From the NCBI RefSeq assembly GCF_023856365.1, contig NC_064555.1:15014254-15078253 (forward strand): 64,000 bases of DNA, written 5' to 3'. The notes beneath the pieces were generated by a model. That model ran no database searches. It had not been told where the DNA came from and saw only the letters and a list, made by a program, of their open reading frames with translations. Of this stretch, positions 19,169-31,338 are shown in pieces. The stretch's first letter is position 1. Every line of letters starts with the position of its first letter. Made by a program: the position numbers and the translations under genes. Source of the DNA: Brienomyrus brachyistius (taxonomy: Eukaryota; Chordata; Actinopteri; Osteoglossiformes; Mormyridae).

Positions 19169-19745
19169 ATTGATAGCCTTGAAAACGGAACATCAACATC
19201 AAGAAGCTCAGTACTGTTCAGCTTCAACTCCTCCTCCACACAATCCGGCCTCTGGACATCCAGGCGCCATGACTGACATCCAATTCAAATGCCAATTATG
19301 CACTTACAATAAGTGAAAACTCAAAGTATTATACATGTTTGTGTAAAATGCAAAGGATTTTCCAGTATGTACTATGAAAGTCCTGATGAACTATTCCTGC
19401 ATCTGGGACACTTCCCCAGTTCAAAACGTATACATGTCACAGTGGTTTCACATTGCGTCCCTCATCAAAGTTCTTAACCCTAAATTGCAGTATTGAGAAG
19501 TAGCTAACTACAAGTAGCAATGCAGCTAACGTAACTATTTTTCTCAGTAATTTATCACCCTGCTGAAAAAATGACCAGCATACCAGCACCAAAACACAAC
19601 ATATGCTGGTATCGCTAGTCATTTTTCAAATTTTAAGTCTCCTGAACTGCCAAATTGTTCGAGGGATTGACTGACTCTCCCAAAATGTATGCTACATTGG
19701 ATAATAGCATCTGTAATTAAAAAATAATAATCCCTCTGCATCACC

Positions 19746-19746
<1 letters not shown>

Positions 19747-19781
<35 letters not shown>
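19747..19781 (+). repeat. (TTA)n microsatellite
   Basis: Seen: about 11-12 uninterrupted TTA triplets. Confidence 0.98.
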
Positions 19782-19786
<5 letters not shown>

Positions 19787-20254
19787 GAGGGTATATCTGC
19801 ATGAGCCCCATCTTGATGCAGTGACACGGAGGACTGAAACTGAACTGCATGCAAAGGTAAAGCGTGAGATGGGGAGTATGGGGCGGGGGGGGGGGGGGGG
19901 GGGGTACCCTCTGAGCTTGCCTATAATTATCCCGGTGGTGCAACCCAGCCGCACCGCCACTGAGCTGTCAGAATGGGGAGACTGCTGTACAGTGTCGAGT
20001 CGGCAGGTGACTCGGGGCAAGGATGGGGGGACAGACAGCGTCTGAGCATGCTGGCTAGTCACTCCTAACCCATTTCCTGGACTCTTGCTGGCGTTGACCT
20101 CATTGGAGTTTACTGAATAATACATCAAGCTGAAACATCAATTGTCTGGAAACTTAAGAAAAACAGGTATAATGAAAAGACGCCCATTTCTTTAGCAGCA
20201 TATCGGTTTCTGTCGCTCACTTCCCGGCACAGTCACAGGAAGCTTGAATTACAA

Positions 20255-20442
20255 CGTATTTGTTTAGCAGAAACTTACATCCAAAGAGCTTATAATTGGT
20301 CAGACGGTTCCAGGAGCAGCTGGGGGTTAAAAGACTTGCTGAGGAGCCCAATTGCAAAAAATCAAATCCCTGAATCTGGGATGTGAACCAGTGACCTTCT
20401 GATGACAACACTAGCAGCCTAACCCACTGCGCCACACACCAT
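20255..20442 (+). repeat. Family B repeat
   Basis: Seen: 'gtttagcagaaacttacatc', 'caaagagcttataattgg', 'gggttaaaagacttgctgag', 'gatgtgaaccagtgacctt' and 'cccactgcgccacacacc'. Confidence 0.85.
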
Positions 20443-20747
20443 GCCAAATTAGCTGCCTTCATATCTCAATGAAAACAGGCCAGGTCACCAGGCCTGTGAT
20501 TGGGCGATTCGTTCAGGCCCTCTCAGCACCACAGCGGGACTCCAGCGTGTCCAACGACACCGGCAGACGATTCGTTGGCTGCCCGGGAATCGCTGGCGGA
20601 GGACGAACATGAAAGCGATGCGGGAAAATTGGAGAAGTCACTAATGTGCATGAAAAGGCTGCGTGAAAGTGACACTCCCCAAGCAAAAAGATAGCGGGGT
20701 GGACGCATCTTCCCAAAAGGGTGTGTTTCCAGTACCTACACTGATGG

Positions 20748-20929
20748 GAAGCGTTGTGTGGCTCAGTGGGTTAGGTCTCTGTGCCTATAATCAAAAGGCG
20801 GTTAGCTCCAATCCCATCTTTGGCAGAAGAATCACATCCTCACTGAGCTCTTAACCCCACCTTAAAATGCAGCTGGAGAGCAACTCGACAGGGGCAACTC
20901 TGACCCCAAGCTTTACTCTTAACCATATA
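20748..20929 (+). repeat. tRNA-derived SINE (family E), 5' part
   Basis: Seen: 'tgtggctcagtgggttaggt', an A-box-like start, then 'cctataatcaaaaggcgg', a degenerate B box 'gctccaatccc' and 'cactgagctcttaacccc'. The body stops at 20929. Its continuation resumes at 21384, as judged from the second copy at 50480-50720. Confidence 0.75.
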
Positions 20930-21383
20930 TACAGTACTGTATCAAAGTGTGAGGCAGTCAAAGGAAATGCTTAAAGCTATTTATCTGGGTAGTGAACAAA
21001 AACACACATTGTACCATTAAAACATTTGTAAACTAAGAGTAGCAGGAACATCTTCTTCTGATACCTCTCCTTTGGGGCACCTCAGGCGTTCCATGTATTT
21101 GTTACGTTTTACCACCAGCTCACTGTAATGATTAATTAGTTTAGGTAAAAAAAAAGTCAATGGGGTATTGATTTGCTATATGAAATGTGCTTGTGGTTGA
21201 GTCAAAAAATTCATAAATGCATTGGACGGTTGCTGCAAAGTCTGGGCTGACGTTAGGAGAGGTTTTGAAATTGTGAAGCTGACAGGCTTTGACAGGCATA
21301 CAGGCATCATAGTTTTATAGCAACATGAAGATCATTTGGACATCGTGTTCTTTGATTGGCTAAGACTTCTGCACAGTATCGTA
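20930..21383. mobile_element. Non-autonomous inverted-repeat element inserted in a SINE
   Basis: Seen: the left end 'tacagtactgtatcaaagtg' and the reverse complement of the right end 'tacgatactgtgcagaagtc' are related terminal inverted repeats. Both run on into a similar 'aggcagtcaaag'/'agccaatcaaag'. The element is 454 bp, has no ORF and has TA at both edges, as in Tc1/mariner-type insertions. Assignment to that superfamily is inference. Confidence 0.7.
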
Positions 21384-21435
21384 TGTGTGTGTCTCAAAGA
21401 AGGGCATGATGGGATATGTGAAAAGAAGCATTCCA
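21384..21435 (+). repeat. Family E SINE, 3' part (after the insertion)
   Basis: Seen: 'gtgtctcaaagaagggcatg' and 'atgggatatgtgaaaagaa' match 'gtatgtcagagcaaagcatg' and 'atgggaaatatgaaaagaa' in the uninterrupted copy near 50670-50715. Confidence 0.65.
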
Positions 21436-21883
21436 AAGCAACTGGAAAATAAAGCACAATTTCTTTCAAACCTGATTACACCCGAAGCATCTTTGCTTTT
21501 AATATAATCATTTCAATTCCCATTTGAAAACTCAAACCTATCACTACATGATGTTCCAGCTAACAGACCAAGCTGTCCTCAGATGCCTCTGTCTAAACTT
21601 GATTTATTAGTGAGATTAATCCACTAGCTGTTAACCGGATCAATACTAGTAAACTGTATCGAATTCGGTCTAAAGGAAATGTTCCGTGAATGGTTACTAA
21701 TATTTTGCTTTCAAGGACAAGGAAAATTAACCGCTGGAATTAATGGCTCAGAAATTCACATGACATTAAATCTTGGAGACATAGGCCAAACAGAAAAATA
21801 TATTTAACGTAACTACATGTCTTCAGTAAAACTGTCAATATATACAAAAGCAGCTTTTAAATCAAAGCAACAGTGAATACATA

Positions 21884-22310
21884 CAGGGGTTGGGCAATGA
21901 AATGGAAACCGCTGCTCATTAGGGTACCAGTGGCCTGGTGGCACATTCCACGAGTAAGAGCTGAATTAGCAGAGCAATAGCACAGTTATACATAAAATAC
22001 TGCAATCCACACAACATGACGAGGACAAACTGTTGGTGCGTGTCTCACTGGCGCATCTGTGAGCAGGACAGCAAGTCTTTGTGGTGCATCGAGAGCCACG
22101 GTATCCTGGGTAATGTCGTCATACCACCACAAACAACGGACCACATCCAACTGGAGTAACTGTGGATGCAAGAGGAAGCTGTCTGACAGGGATGTCGGGG
22201 TACTAACCTGGACTGTATACAAAAAATACAAAACCACAGTTACTCAACACACTGCAGAATTAAATCCGCACCTCACTTCTCGTGTTTCCAATAAAGTTCT
22301 CTCTGGGATT
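21884..22310 (+). pseudogene. Tc1-like transposon relic, 5' end and N-terminal transposase remnant
   Basis: Seen: after a TA, 'caggggttgggcaatgaaat' resembles the terminal repeat of fish Tc1-like elements. A degraded transposase N terminus follows. In the frame from 22059 it includes 'ASLCGASRATVSWVMSSYHH' (helix-turn-helix region), CKRKLSDRD, KTTVTQHTAELNPHLTS and a VS(N/T)K-type segment. Known: this block is the paired-like DNA-binding half of Tc1/mariner transposases. The DDE catalytic half is missing, and the flank after about 22310 no longer fits, so the element is dead and truncated. Confidence 0.85.
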
Positions 22311-22523
22311 AACTACAGTCTCACAGTCCCACTGTGACATTGTACTGGATAAGCAGTAAAGAAAATTGACAGATATATATAAATGTGCCTCATTTAATTT
22401 ATTTCATTCCATAGCAAATGACACTAATTAATCCCTACAGCATTATGATGATTTAAAGTGAAAACGCTAATGTCACAGGTTCTGCATTATCTTAAAATAG
22501 TCCGGCATGGTTTCCCAGTAGTC

Positions 22524-22556
<33 letters not shown>

Positions 22557-25049
22557 AGGGGGTGGCTGGTGGCTGGTGGCAGGGGGCTTGTTCTGATTGC
22601 CTGCGGTATATGAGGTGACCCAAACCCACTGTGACAGCCGCCCAGAACACGTTTATCTCCAGGAGGCTCCTTTGCCATGGCTTGTCATCGGCATGGATCA
22701 CGCCAAAAGCAATTCTCCGAGCAGGAAAAAAACGCGTCAAGGGGGGCCCGCGTGAGTCAGAGATCCCCCCGCCTACCCCCCGTTTGGAATTACGAGCCGT
22801 CAGATCTGCCTTTCACACAGAGGCCATCTCTAATCAGAAGGAACAGCTCGTCAGAGCTCACTCAAAATAATCTAATTAATCGCAATCACAATAATAATGA
22901 TATTACCCTCTGCTGATTGCGGCGGTGTAAACACTTTCCGGGAAAAGGGCCCCCACGTGCACGGCGACCCCTCGCACATCTCTGCAGCCCGAAAGCATTT
23001 TCAACGTGGGTTACAGTTTGAGGATAGATGAAGCACACCATCGATCTTCAGGCTGCTACATGCGGAGATTTTATTGTAATGACTCATAGGTTTAGTTTAA
23101 GTTTTTTAAAAACTGATGATCAATCAAAGGAAGTTGACTTTTTTTGTGATTCACATGGCTCTTAGTCCGGCGCTTTTCTGCCCGGCGTCTGACTGCTTCG
23201 TGACGCTCGTTATAGCCGCCGGCAAACCATAGCTCTTAATTGATCTGCTGCAGAGCAATTCTTAGGGTTCCCCAGCTCTGGACGTGCAGTTATTTATCTA
23301 TCTATAATTTATGTTTTTCCCCAATTTAAAATGACTTTAAACCCGAATTCCTTCAGCAAGGACTCATTAAGCTGTGAGCGAGACAGAAGATGGACTCTCG
23401 ATGCCTTCTCCTCACAGGCACAGAGGTGACCGCCTCTCTACAGCTCGTTTCGCGACTTTTAAAGAGCATCGCTAGAATGTGGCTCCCTCTGCGTAAACGA
23501 AGCAGTCTGTTTAATCACCGGGGCTCTAGTTTTAATTGCGACCATCGGCTATTGGGAGAATTCATCAACAAGTCAACCTACAAAGAGAGGGCTCTGTTTT
23601 GCTGGGAGGAAGCCTCCACTCAGCCGGCGAAGCGGTTTGGAAGATATAATGTCTGACACAGTAGCCTAGCCTCTCCTTCAGAAAGCCACATCTTACTCAG
23701 AGCTGTAGCCTCTTAGGACACTGAGACGGGCCCAAGTGGTAGATTTCCCCCAAGGCATTGTGTGAATGTGTCGTTTCAGGTATATCCACCCAGTAGAAAA
23801 AAAACACATGTTCTGCAGTGTTAATAATTTCTTGCAGCAGGGTAGGAAACGCAATAAAGCAGAATATAACTAGCAGTACGAGACAATTGCGTCCTTTGGA
23901 ACTTTAAATCTGAGGTACTTGCATTTTGTAATTTGTTACGGATTTATTGACTCCGCATGACAACACACATGAGAATGACAAGGGGCGGAGAGGGAGACCG
24001 ACGCTGCCTGTGCTGAGCTACATCGAGGAAGTAATGGGCGACATTTTTCCCATGGAAAGGCATAGGTTTTATTTTTCTTGCGATTGTGGGAACAGGGGAG
24101 CCCAAATGGACTCCTTGTTAGTGCCATAGCACCCCAAGACGCTAGCAAGCACCCCAATGCTGTATCATGACTATCCTTTGTCTGCTCCTCCCCAATTAAA
24201 ACGTGCAAAACTGCGCCTGCTGGGAGCCCATTGGCTGGGCGTTCATTCTCATCAGTCGGGCTGCGTTTCATGAGTGCAGTGCTGACCCCCTCGGTCTTCT
24301 GCTGGAAGCTGAATACCATCCTTAGTGATGGGAGAGAGGTTCTTTGTGCATGAGCCAAACAGCATATACTGCATATAAAGTCACGGATGTGCAATTAGAG
24401 TCAAACGCCAGGAGGTCTGGTCCGACATTTTTTCCTGTTTTGCACAGCGACTTGTCGGAATTATATTTGATTTTCTTGTCCCTTCCTCTGTCTCATGATG
24501 GGTAAAAAAAAAAGAGTTTAACTAATGACGTTCACTGCTCTCCTAGGAATTAGATGTCAAAAGAATTCTCTGGCTGTTAAAGTTAGTTGTGAAAGATGCA
24601 GAGATCGCGTTGGACGTCTTTGTCTTGGGTTTTGACGATCGACTCCTCTGTTGCAGCCTGGATTGCAGGTTATGTGAGACGCACCAGCCCAGAGGGTTTC
24701 GGGCCTTCGAAACAGGAATCTGGAACGTTTTTTCTGTGATAGCTAACTCTGCATCATCATCTCTCGGGATAGCTTCTGTGAGGTTATTTACTCTGGTTTT
24801 CAATGGCCTTCCGGCAGCCAGATGAAATTCAGATTTTATGAGAGCACGAGGAAATTCAATTTTTATGAAAATATTGCAAAGAGCAATGGGGCATGTGAAA
24901 GCCGTAGTGGCAGAATAAATGATCGTGGTCAACACTGAAAAAAGCTTTTGATAAAGAAAAGCGTTTCTGTGTATGTGGACTAATGTGTACGTGACCCTGA
25001 GGATGGGGGTCAGACGGGGGGTGTGGAGAGGAACCAAGGCTTGTTTAAA
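22311..25049. other. Non-coding stretch, mostly unique
   Basis: Contains a (GT)n run (22526-22555) and AT-rich unique sequence with homeodomain-type cores at 22860-22920 and 23020-23350. Several frames of 80-165 codons (23936-24394, 24543-25037 minus) show no recognisable domain or splice context. Confidence 0.6.
22526..22555 (+). repeat. (GT)n microsatellite
   Basis: Seen: about 15 GT dinucleotides. Confidence 0.98.
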
Positions 25050-25205
25050 CCATTACCTCTCCAATCATTACCATTGCCCCCCAATCAGTTCCCTCCCCTG
25101 TCACTCACCGATTCAAAACATGTCATTGGCTAATCATAAGGCTGGTACCTCTGTATGAAGTATGACATCTCTTAAGTCCCATAGAACTGGCCCTGATAAG
25201 GGCCG
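25050..25205 (-). repeat. Family A repeat
   Basis: Seen: 'cccccaatcagttccctccc', 'gtcactcaccgattcaaaac', 'atgtcattggctaatcataa' and a 'ctctgtatgaagtatgacat' end. Confidence 0.85.
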
Positions 25206-27037
25206 TTTAAAAGCAGCACTTCACTAAAAACCGGGATGATCATTGGGGAAGCATGGGGACAAGGTTAGGCAGGTTTGGGGGGGGTGAGAGGACAATATTA
25301 ACCACTGGGCCGGGGCCTCTCCCACGTCCGTGCACAGCAGGTAGGCACAGGTTTGTGGCTGAAGATTGCCGCTTTCAATCCCAAGTCGTATCCTCGAGTG
25401 AGGCGCACAGATTTCTTTGGTAAACTCTGCAGCTTTAAAAAAGGGTACATCTGTCAAAAAAGTCATTTCATAGAGCGCGAGTGACAGTGTGATGAAAAAG
25501 CATCGCCATGTTAATGGATACGAGACCTCCCCCGCTGCTAGCTGGTGGTACACTCCGTGCCTAAGCGGGCGTCACTTTGCCTGACTGTACTCCTGTCACC
25601 GCGTCACTTTCTTCGCCAAAAGCCAAGCAATATGCAATCATCTTCAAAGCCGGCCACACCGACCGAAGTGGTAGGAGGTTTGCTGCTGTCACTGCCCTAA
25701 CTACACACACACACACACACACACACACACTCCTCCCCGCTCTGGGCAGCCTTGAGGACAGCAGGGTGCGCTCTCCCATCGCGCCGGTCAAAGCCAAGGC
25801 CCTTCAGCCCCCGGGGGAGCCCCCAATGTCACATGATCCAACGGCCACAGTTGGTGATCTAGTTTACAGAGCAGGACATATGCGATCCATGCATTATTAA
25901 TGGGCAACTCACGATGCCTCATGCCTTCCTCTTCACTTTGTCTTTTCCTCTGTAGCCTTCTTAGGCAATGCTCCATTTTCACATTGATTCATTTTCGAGA
26001 TTCAGTCCGAAATGGGAGGGAAAGATGAAGGAGTCCCTGCTTTGGGGGTGGGGGCTTTTTATCAGGCACTAGTACAAGGAAAGGTTATATGTTATGCACA
26101 CATCTGGGCATTGGAGCCTGTGACTTTTGTCTTATTAGTACAATAACATTCTTGTTGAGCTACTCGGCCACTGGCCCATTTGATCGAGTGGATGGCTTGG
26201 TGGGGGGGCGGGGGGGGGGGGGGGGTGTGAAGTCTGTGCCCCATTGAAGCCCCTGTGATAGGGATGCGACACTGTGAATAGGGATTCTGAAACACACCTG
26301 GAGCGCGACACGATGTTTCACACCTCCCTCTGCCTGACTCCTGCAACAACCAGGCTTGGGAATATACACCCCCCCTTACCCCCCACCTTCCTTGTAGCGG
26401 ACCCCAATGGAGGAGGCACTAATGTGATTAAAGATGCGCTAATTTCCTGTCTGCTCCAGAGATTCCTTGGGAACTGGGATGCATCGCCGTCATCTCTGAA
26501 TCACTCTGCAGCAAAGTCACCCCTCCCCCCCCCCCCCCCCCACTGCCCTTTCACGTTTTGTCACATTTTCACACGTTTTCGCACGTCTGTGGCCTAGCAG
26601 GAGCCGAAAAGGGGTGACACTGGCTCCCACACTGAGTCAAACTCATTATTATTTCTCAGAGGGGCCGGGAGTCGCCGCTTTGACGGGAACAGCACGCGCA
26701 GCGGCAGCCCGAATCTCACACATCCAGGGGCACGATGGATGGAGGATGGGGAATGACTGCAGAGAGCGAGAGCGAGCAGGAGACAGAGGAACAGACTGAG
26801 AGCGATAGAGGGAGAAGATAGCAAGAGGAAGAAAATGGAAAGTCTTCTGGAAGGGATATGAAGACTGAATAATACTTATATCCATTGTATCGTGCTTTTA
26901 AAGTAATTAATGCCTTTGCCGGCTTCATAATGGCGTTTAATGATGGTAGAAGAACTTCTGTTGTTGTCCTGGAAGTTGAGGAATTAGAAGTGAATGAGAG
27001 ATTGAGGACAAGAAGAGGTTATTCTAGAATATTTTAA
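25206..27037. other. Non-coding stretch with simple repeats
   Basis: Contains a (CA)n run (25702-25730), G tract 26210-26225, C tract 26525-26541 and a purine-rich stretch at 26755-26845. No exon or interspersed element was recognised in the rest. Confidence 0.6.
25702..25730 (+). repeat. (CA)n microsatellite
   Basis: Seen: about 14 CA dinucleotides. Confidence 0.98.
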
Positions 27038-27180
27038 AGTAGGGGCATAAGTGGGACCAAAATTCACGCAGAAGGGGCAACCTTATCATTAGCCAATGAC
27101 GTGCTTCGGTTCAGTGAGTGACAGAGCAGGGGGGGTTCATCAGGAACCAATCAGCTTTCAGCTAGGGCCAGTATATGCCC
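27038..27180 (+). repeat. Family A repeat
   Basis: Seen: 'taggggcataagtgggacca', 'ggggcaaccttatcattagc', 'cagtgagtgacagagcagg' and 'ccaatcagctttcagctagg'; the best-preserved copy in this orientation. Confidence 0.88.
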
Positions 27181-27639
27181 GGGAAGACAGGCACGATCAC
27201 AGCCATGTGTAAGTTTCAGACAATCATCCCTCTCGTCCTTGTTCTGGCCAAGCAAACTTTGGCTGGTGAGACCAAATCTTTCATGACAGGCAGGAGAGCC
27301 AGACGTTAAAGCAGGAGGCCATACCGGTTCCCCTGTCCACATCACAAAGGCACAGTCGCCTTATCAGTCACAGGCAGGGCCGGACCCCACCTCCATTTAT
27401 GATTTGAAATTACATTCACTGCTAGGGAGGGAAGAAAAACAAAACTCAAATGACGTGAATTAAATGATAAGGTGCAGTGAGGAAGGCATAGCAGTACCGA
27501 TATGGGAGAGCAGCTCAATGGCAAAGAATGGAAAGAGCATTTGTGGGCTGCAGTCTGAAACCTTTTTTGGCCAACAAGAGCTTTTTACTATTGTTAAAAT
27601 CAGTGGGTAGCACTATACTTCATACCCAGAAGGTTTCTA

Positions 27640-27806
27640 GGTTGGAGTGTATGCCTTCGAGCATTAAGATTATGGGTTCGTGATCAGAAGGTTGTCGGTT
27701 GAGATCTTGTGGTTGGTGGAGTGATTTCACCGTTGGCCCCCGGGACTAGCTGACCTTGCTTTCTTAGTTGTGTGTCGTTTTGGATAAAAGTGCCTGATAA
27801 ATGAAT
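27640..27806 (+). repeat. tRNA-derived SINE-like element with the TTTGGATAAAAG tail
   Basis: Seen: 'gatcagaaggttgtcggttg' followed by 'agatc' (B-box-like). The 3' end 'cgttttggataaaagtgcct' plus 'gataaatgaata' is common at the ends of teleost SINE-like repeats and is the reverse of the family B hallmark. Confidence 0.7.
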
Positions 27807-27811
27807 AATTC

Positions 27812-27873
27812 TCGCAGGTTTCCTCTTGTAGTCCAAAAACATGCAGTTGAGCGAATTCGAGTCTTTAAATCAC

Positions 27874-27911
<38 letters not shown>

Positions 27912-28010
27912 CCTGTAATGGACCAGTATCCCATGTCCATCCCTACTACACACCATCCAGGGCTCCAAGCTCTCCACGATCCTGTACTGGATAAGCAGCT
28001 CCGGAGTATA
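27812..28010 (+). repeat. Family C element with embedded (GT)n
   Basis: Seen: 'gcaggtttcctcttgtagtc', 'caaaaacatgcagttgagcg', an uninterrupted GT run at 27878-27910, then 'ccctgtaatggaccagtatc' and 'ctgtactggataagcagctc'. The GT run sits where the family C body usually has a short variable segment. Confidence 0.8.
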
Positions 28011-28324
28011 GATCGGAGGACTTGTTTTGATCCCAGGCACAATGTAGTGCCTAAGAGCAGAGCGGATTGCACATCACCGCTGCTGGGCTAGGGTAATGTC
28101 AAAGGCTCCGTTTCACTTGCTTAGCAGGAAATGTTTTAAGGCAGTGTTTGTCTAACAATGTGAGTGACTTTAGTTACAGTGCTATACGGTGTTTATGCAC
28201 TACATAGGCAAAACAGGTGCATATACTCTGTGCAAGTTTCTGTGGGTGTGTTTGTGTTTATAAGGGCATGTATATAAATTTGTATATGTGGATATGTTTA
28301 GCTGTGTTGTAGGGAAAAGAGCTA

Positions 28325-28785
28325 TGCACTCATTGGCCAGTTTATTAGGTACGTTTACCTCCAAACAGCCAGTCATGTGGCTGCGAGTCAACACATGGAG
28401 AACACGCACAAGGTCAGGAGGTTCAGGCACTGTGTGACTATGTGTGTCCAAAGTTATTTTCAGCGTGTTGCGATTCTCAGAAACAGCTCTCCTCTTATTT
28501 TTTACACGCTTTGGCATCTAACGTTTAGGGAGAAACAGCACGATGAACAGGATACATCCAGTAAATGGCATTTGAGTGTCTGAAAACCCCTGTTAGTGAG
28601 AGAGGTCAGATGGGAATGGTCAGACTCGGCAAAGCTTAGGGAAGCAACAACTGCAAAGATAACGGTTCAGTACCACAAAGGTGTAAGGAAATGGCCTCTC
28701 TCAATGCAGAAATATTTAGCTTTAAAGCAATTCTGGATGGAAGAGAGGGTCCCAGCTGGTACTACTTAGGTGTACAATAGACGTA
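28325..28785 (+). mobile_element. Relic of a TTATTAGGTAC-ended DNA transposon (family F)
   Basis: Seen: 'ccagtttattaggtacgttt' at the left, 'cagccagtcatgtggctgcg', then 'gttagtgagagaggtcagat' and 'gggaatggtcagactcggc', in the order seen in a common fish DNA transposon of Tc1-like type. The coding part is heavily degraded. A related element in reverse is at 33622-34170. Confidence 0.7.
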
Positions 28786-28935
28786 TTACCCTACATATTA
28801 AAGAAGCCTGTGTGTGCGTTTTTGCACAGGTGTGTGAGTGAGTGTGTGCTCATGAGTGTATAAGAGAGAGACCTTTGTCCCCATGTAGCTGTCTGGGGGT
28901 GTGGGATCAGCTGTTGCTGTTTCTGTGATCTCCAT

Positions 28936-28956
28936 GGGGGGGGGGGGGGGGGGGGG
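28936..28956 (+). repeat. 21-base G tract
   Basis: Seen: 21 consecutive Gs, about 50 bp before a (CA)n run. Confidence 0.98.
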
Positions 28957-29007
28957 AGGCGGAGGTGATGGCAGACTGGCTCATTCCGGATGGTCATGCT
29001 AGTGTAG

Positions 29008-29043
<36 letters not shown>
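29008..29043 (+). repeat. (CA)n microsatellite
   Basis: Seen: about 18 CA dinucleotides. Confidence 0.98.
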
Positions 29044-29045
<2 letters not shown>

Positions 29046-29971
29046 AACTTCGCCTCTCAATCGCAGCTTGGGAAACAAGTTTTTCCCGCATCGGAAAACA
29101 AAACGGCAGAAGGTGAAGTGAAAGAGAAAATGACGGCCCCAGAGAGTTATCGCAATATCACTGCCGCCGAAACACGATGAAGCGCTTAATGCCTTTGCTG
29201 GGAGGGAGACACTGCGCACCCTGGCAGCTCGAGAGGGCAGCCAATGACCTTTCTGCCGATGAGAGGCACCCCCAAACACCCTCCCCCACCCCTGCTCCCA
29301 CCCTGCCCCACCTCCACAGTAGAGTTCTTACAGAGAGTAGTATGCATGAATGGGTAAGATTAACAAATTGATGTTTCGAGAGGATCGTAATGAAGCTCCG
29401 TGAATAAATCCACTTCCTCTCAGCAAGTACACGCTTAGCAGGCAGACAGGAAAATGAGTAATACTGCTTACACTTATAAATGTCTTTTAAATTTTTATAT
29501 CTATACTTTGGTGGAAAAAAAACAAGCAGGGTACTCAAGTTGGAGATACATGAATCAGGATGAGCAGCTCCCAGAGTGTAACCCGGCCCCCTTGTTAATA
29601 GGTAATGGTACATGCCGCCACATGTCAGGCAGGATATGGACACGTCCACCAGCGCAGGGCTGGGGGTGTCTTCTGAGAGTAATTCCTGGAAGTTGGTGGC
29701 TGCTTAACCACTCTGGTGACTCAGCCATGAGCTGGAAACAACACCAAGAGTAACAGCGGCTATACCATTCACTGGCATCCCTTGGTCTTCATAAGAATGA
29801 GCTCTTCCCCCTCCATGATGGCAGGGAGAGGCGGTCTTCCATGATGCCTGTTTCCCACAGATGGGCGGGGTCTTCCGGCCCTCACAGTCACGTGTGTAGC
29901 AAGTTAGAGATTCCCAGATGCTGCTCACACAGTTATCTTCTTAACTGAGAGGGTTTGTTACTGCAGTGTTG

Positions 29972-30128
29972 CTCAACCCAGTCCTTGGGGACCCCCAGAC
30001 ACTCCATGTTTTTGCTCCCTCCCAGCCTGCAGTCAATCAAAAACACCGATTGCCTGGGACAGGCATGTTAGGTGCTGAGAGGGAGCAAAAACATGGACTG
30101 TCTGGGGGTCCCCAAGGACTGGGTTGAG
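29972..30128. mobile_element. Foldback MITE with 50-bp near-perfect inverted repeats (family G)
   Basis: Seen: 29972-30021 and 30079-30128 are inverted copies differing at one of 50 positions. They begin 'ctcaacccagtccttgggga' and end at 'tttttgctccctc'. A 57-base spacer lies between them. There is no ORF. Diverged relatives lie at 32727-32795 and 46905-47035. This type is widespread in fish; its superfamily is not assigned here. Confidence 0.92.
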
Positions 30129-31338
30129 AGACATTGATTTACTGCATGCGAGGCCCCAACAAAACAACAGCGTTGGACCTGGATCTGGACCAACACACAC
30201 ATATATATAATCAGGAAATGCATGCAGATGGGGGGGGGGGTGAAGCTGCAGGGAGGTGTTTTGGGTACCGTGGGGGCTGTTTGGGGACTTCCTTACTACC
30301 TCTGAATGAAACTAGCCCAGTCTGCCGGTCTAATTGCTGTGGGACCGTATGGAAAGTCCCATTTCGAATTTTCGATTTTAAAATTCTCGTTCACTGCCAT
30401 GCATCTAGTCAAGGCTCATGAAGGGTCACACGCGGTGAACTGATCAGGAACTGATGAGCTCAGCACTTGCGGCTGAAAGGACCCGCAACCCGTGTCCGAA
30501 GACTCCTCCCCCAGGAGATGACATCACTAAGCACCTGTGAACTTTATGCACTTTACGCCACCCTTCGCCCTCATTACACATCTTTTTCGCAAATGCTGAT
30601 ATCCTGCTCTTTGTCATTTATTGCCCGTTTTGCACTGATTTTACTCTTATTCTTTATTCTTATTTACTCTTATTTTTCCTTTGCTTTGCATGTTTCCTTT
30701 CAAGCACAATCCAGTATTTCATGCCACAGACATACAGTGCGTGATTGTGAATGTGACAAATAAATCTTGAAACGCAAGCAGACGTGGAAGCGGGCCTACA
30801 CAAGCTGCATTCGCAGCTCCTCCCGTTCTTCAGTTGACCGCTCTGCTGCAGTTTGTCAAAGTCATTTTAAATGCTCCTCTTAAGGTCCCAAACTCTGGCA
30901 AAGCACTGAATCTCCATCTACCAGCTTTACTGAAGGTCTGGAACGGCAAGGCTCGGGGCGTCCTGACAAGCCTGCATCTGATTACCCTGGCTATGATGGA
31001 TGTGTCCATCTGATTATCGAGCCCCAGCACCTTGACATTCCACACGACGATGCCGGTGACCCGCGTCCAGCTGACAGACTTTCACCGTGCCCACGCGGCA
31101 TACAGCTGGGACAGTGAAGCACAGAAGATGGACAGAATGGAGTCCTCTTTTAACTCTGACAGCAGACAGGAATAAATCATCCATGTCTGGGAACAGGGGG
31201 ATGACATGGGCGGGGGGTAATTAATTCTTTGTTTGTGATTAATAAGCACCTCTGATTCAGGGTCCTGGAGCTGAGTTTATTGGACAGTCACATGGAGAAA
31301 GAGAGAAAGGGCAGGGATGCAGACAGGGTGGGCATGCA

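Larger units (their letters stand above)
19169..20747. other. Non-coding stretch with microsatellites
   Basis: Contains a (TTA)n run (19747-19781), a 20-base G tract (19885-19904) and a family B copy (20255-20442). The rest shows nothing recognisable. Confidence 0.65.
28786..31338. other. Non-coding stretch with simple repeats and one foldback element
   Basis: Contains a 21-base G tract (28936-28956), a (CA)n run (29008-29043), the foldback element 29972-30128 and an 11-base G tract (30230-30240). No exon recognised. A 'gacaaataaatcttgaaacg' patch near 30755 may be another element's tail. Confidence 0.6.

Noticed and set aside
24543..25037. 164-codon minus frame, and similar long frames at 23936-24394, 29158-29649, 57506-57979 and 59274-59744
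   Set aside because: No family resemblance, no consistent splice sites and low-complexity composition; lengths are within what random sequence gives in 64 kb.
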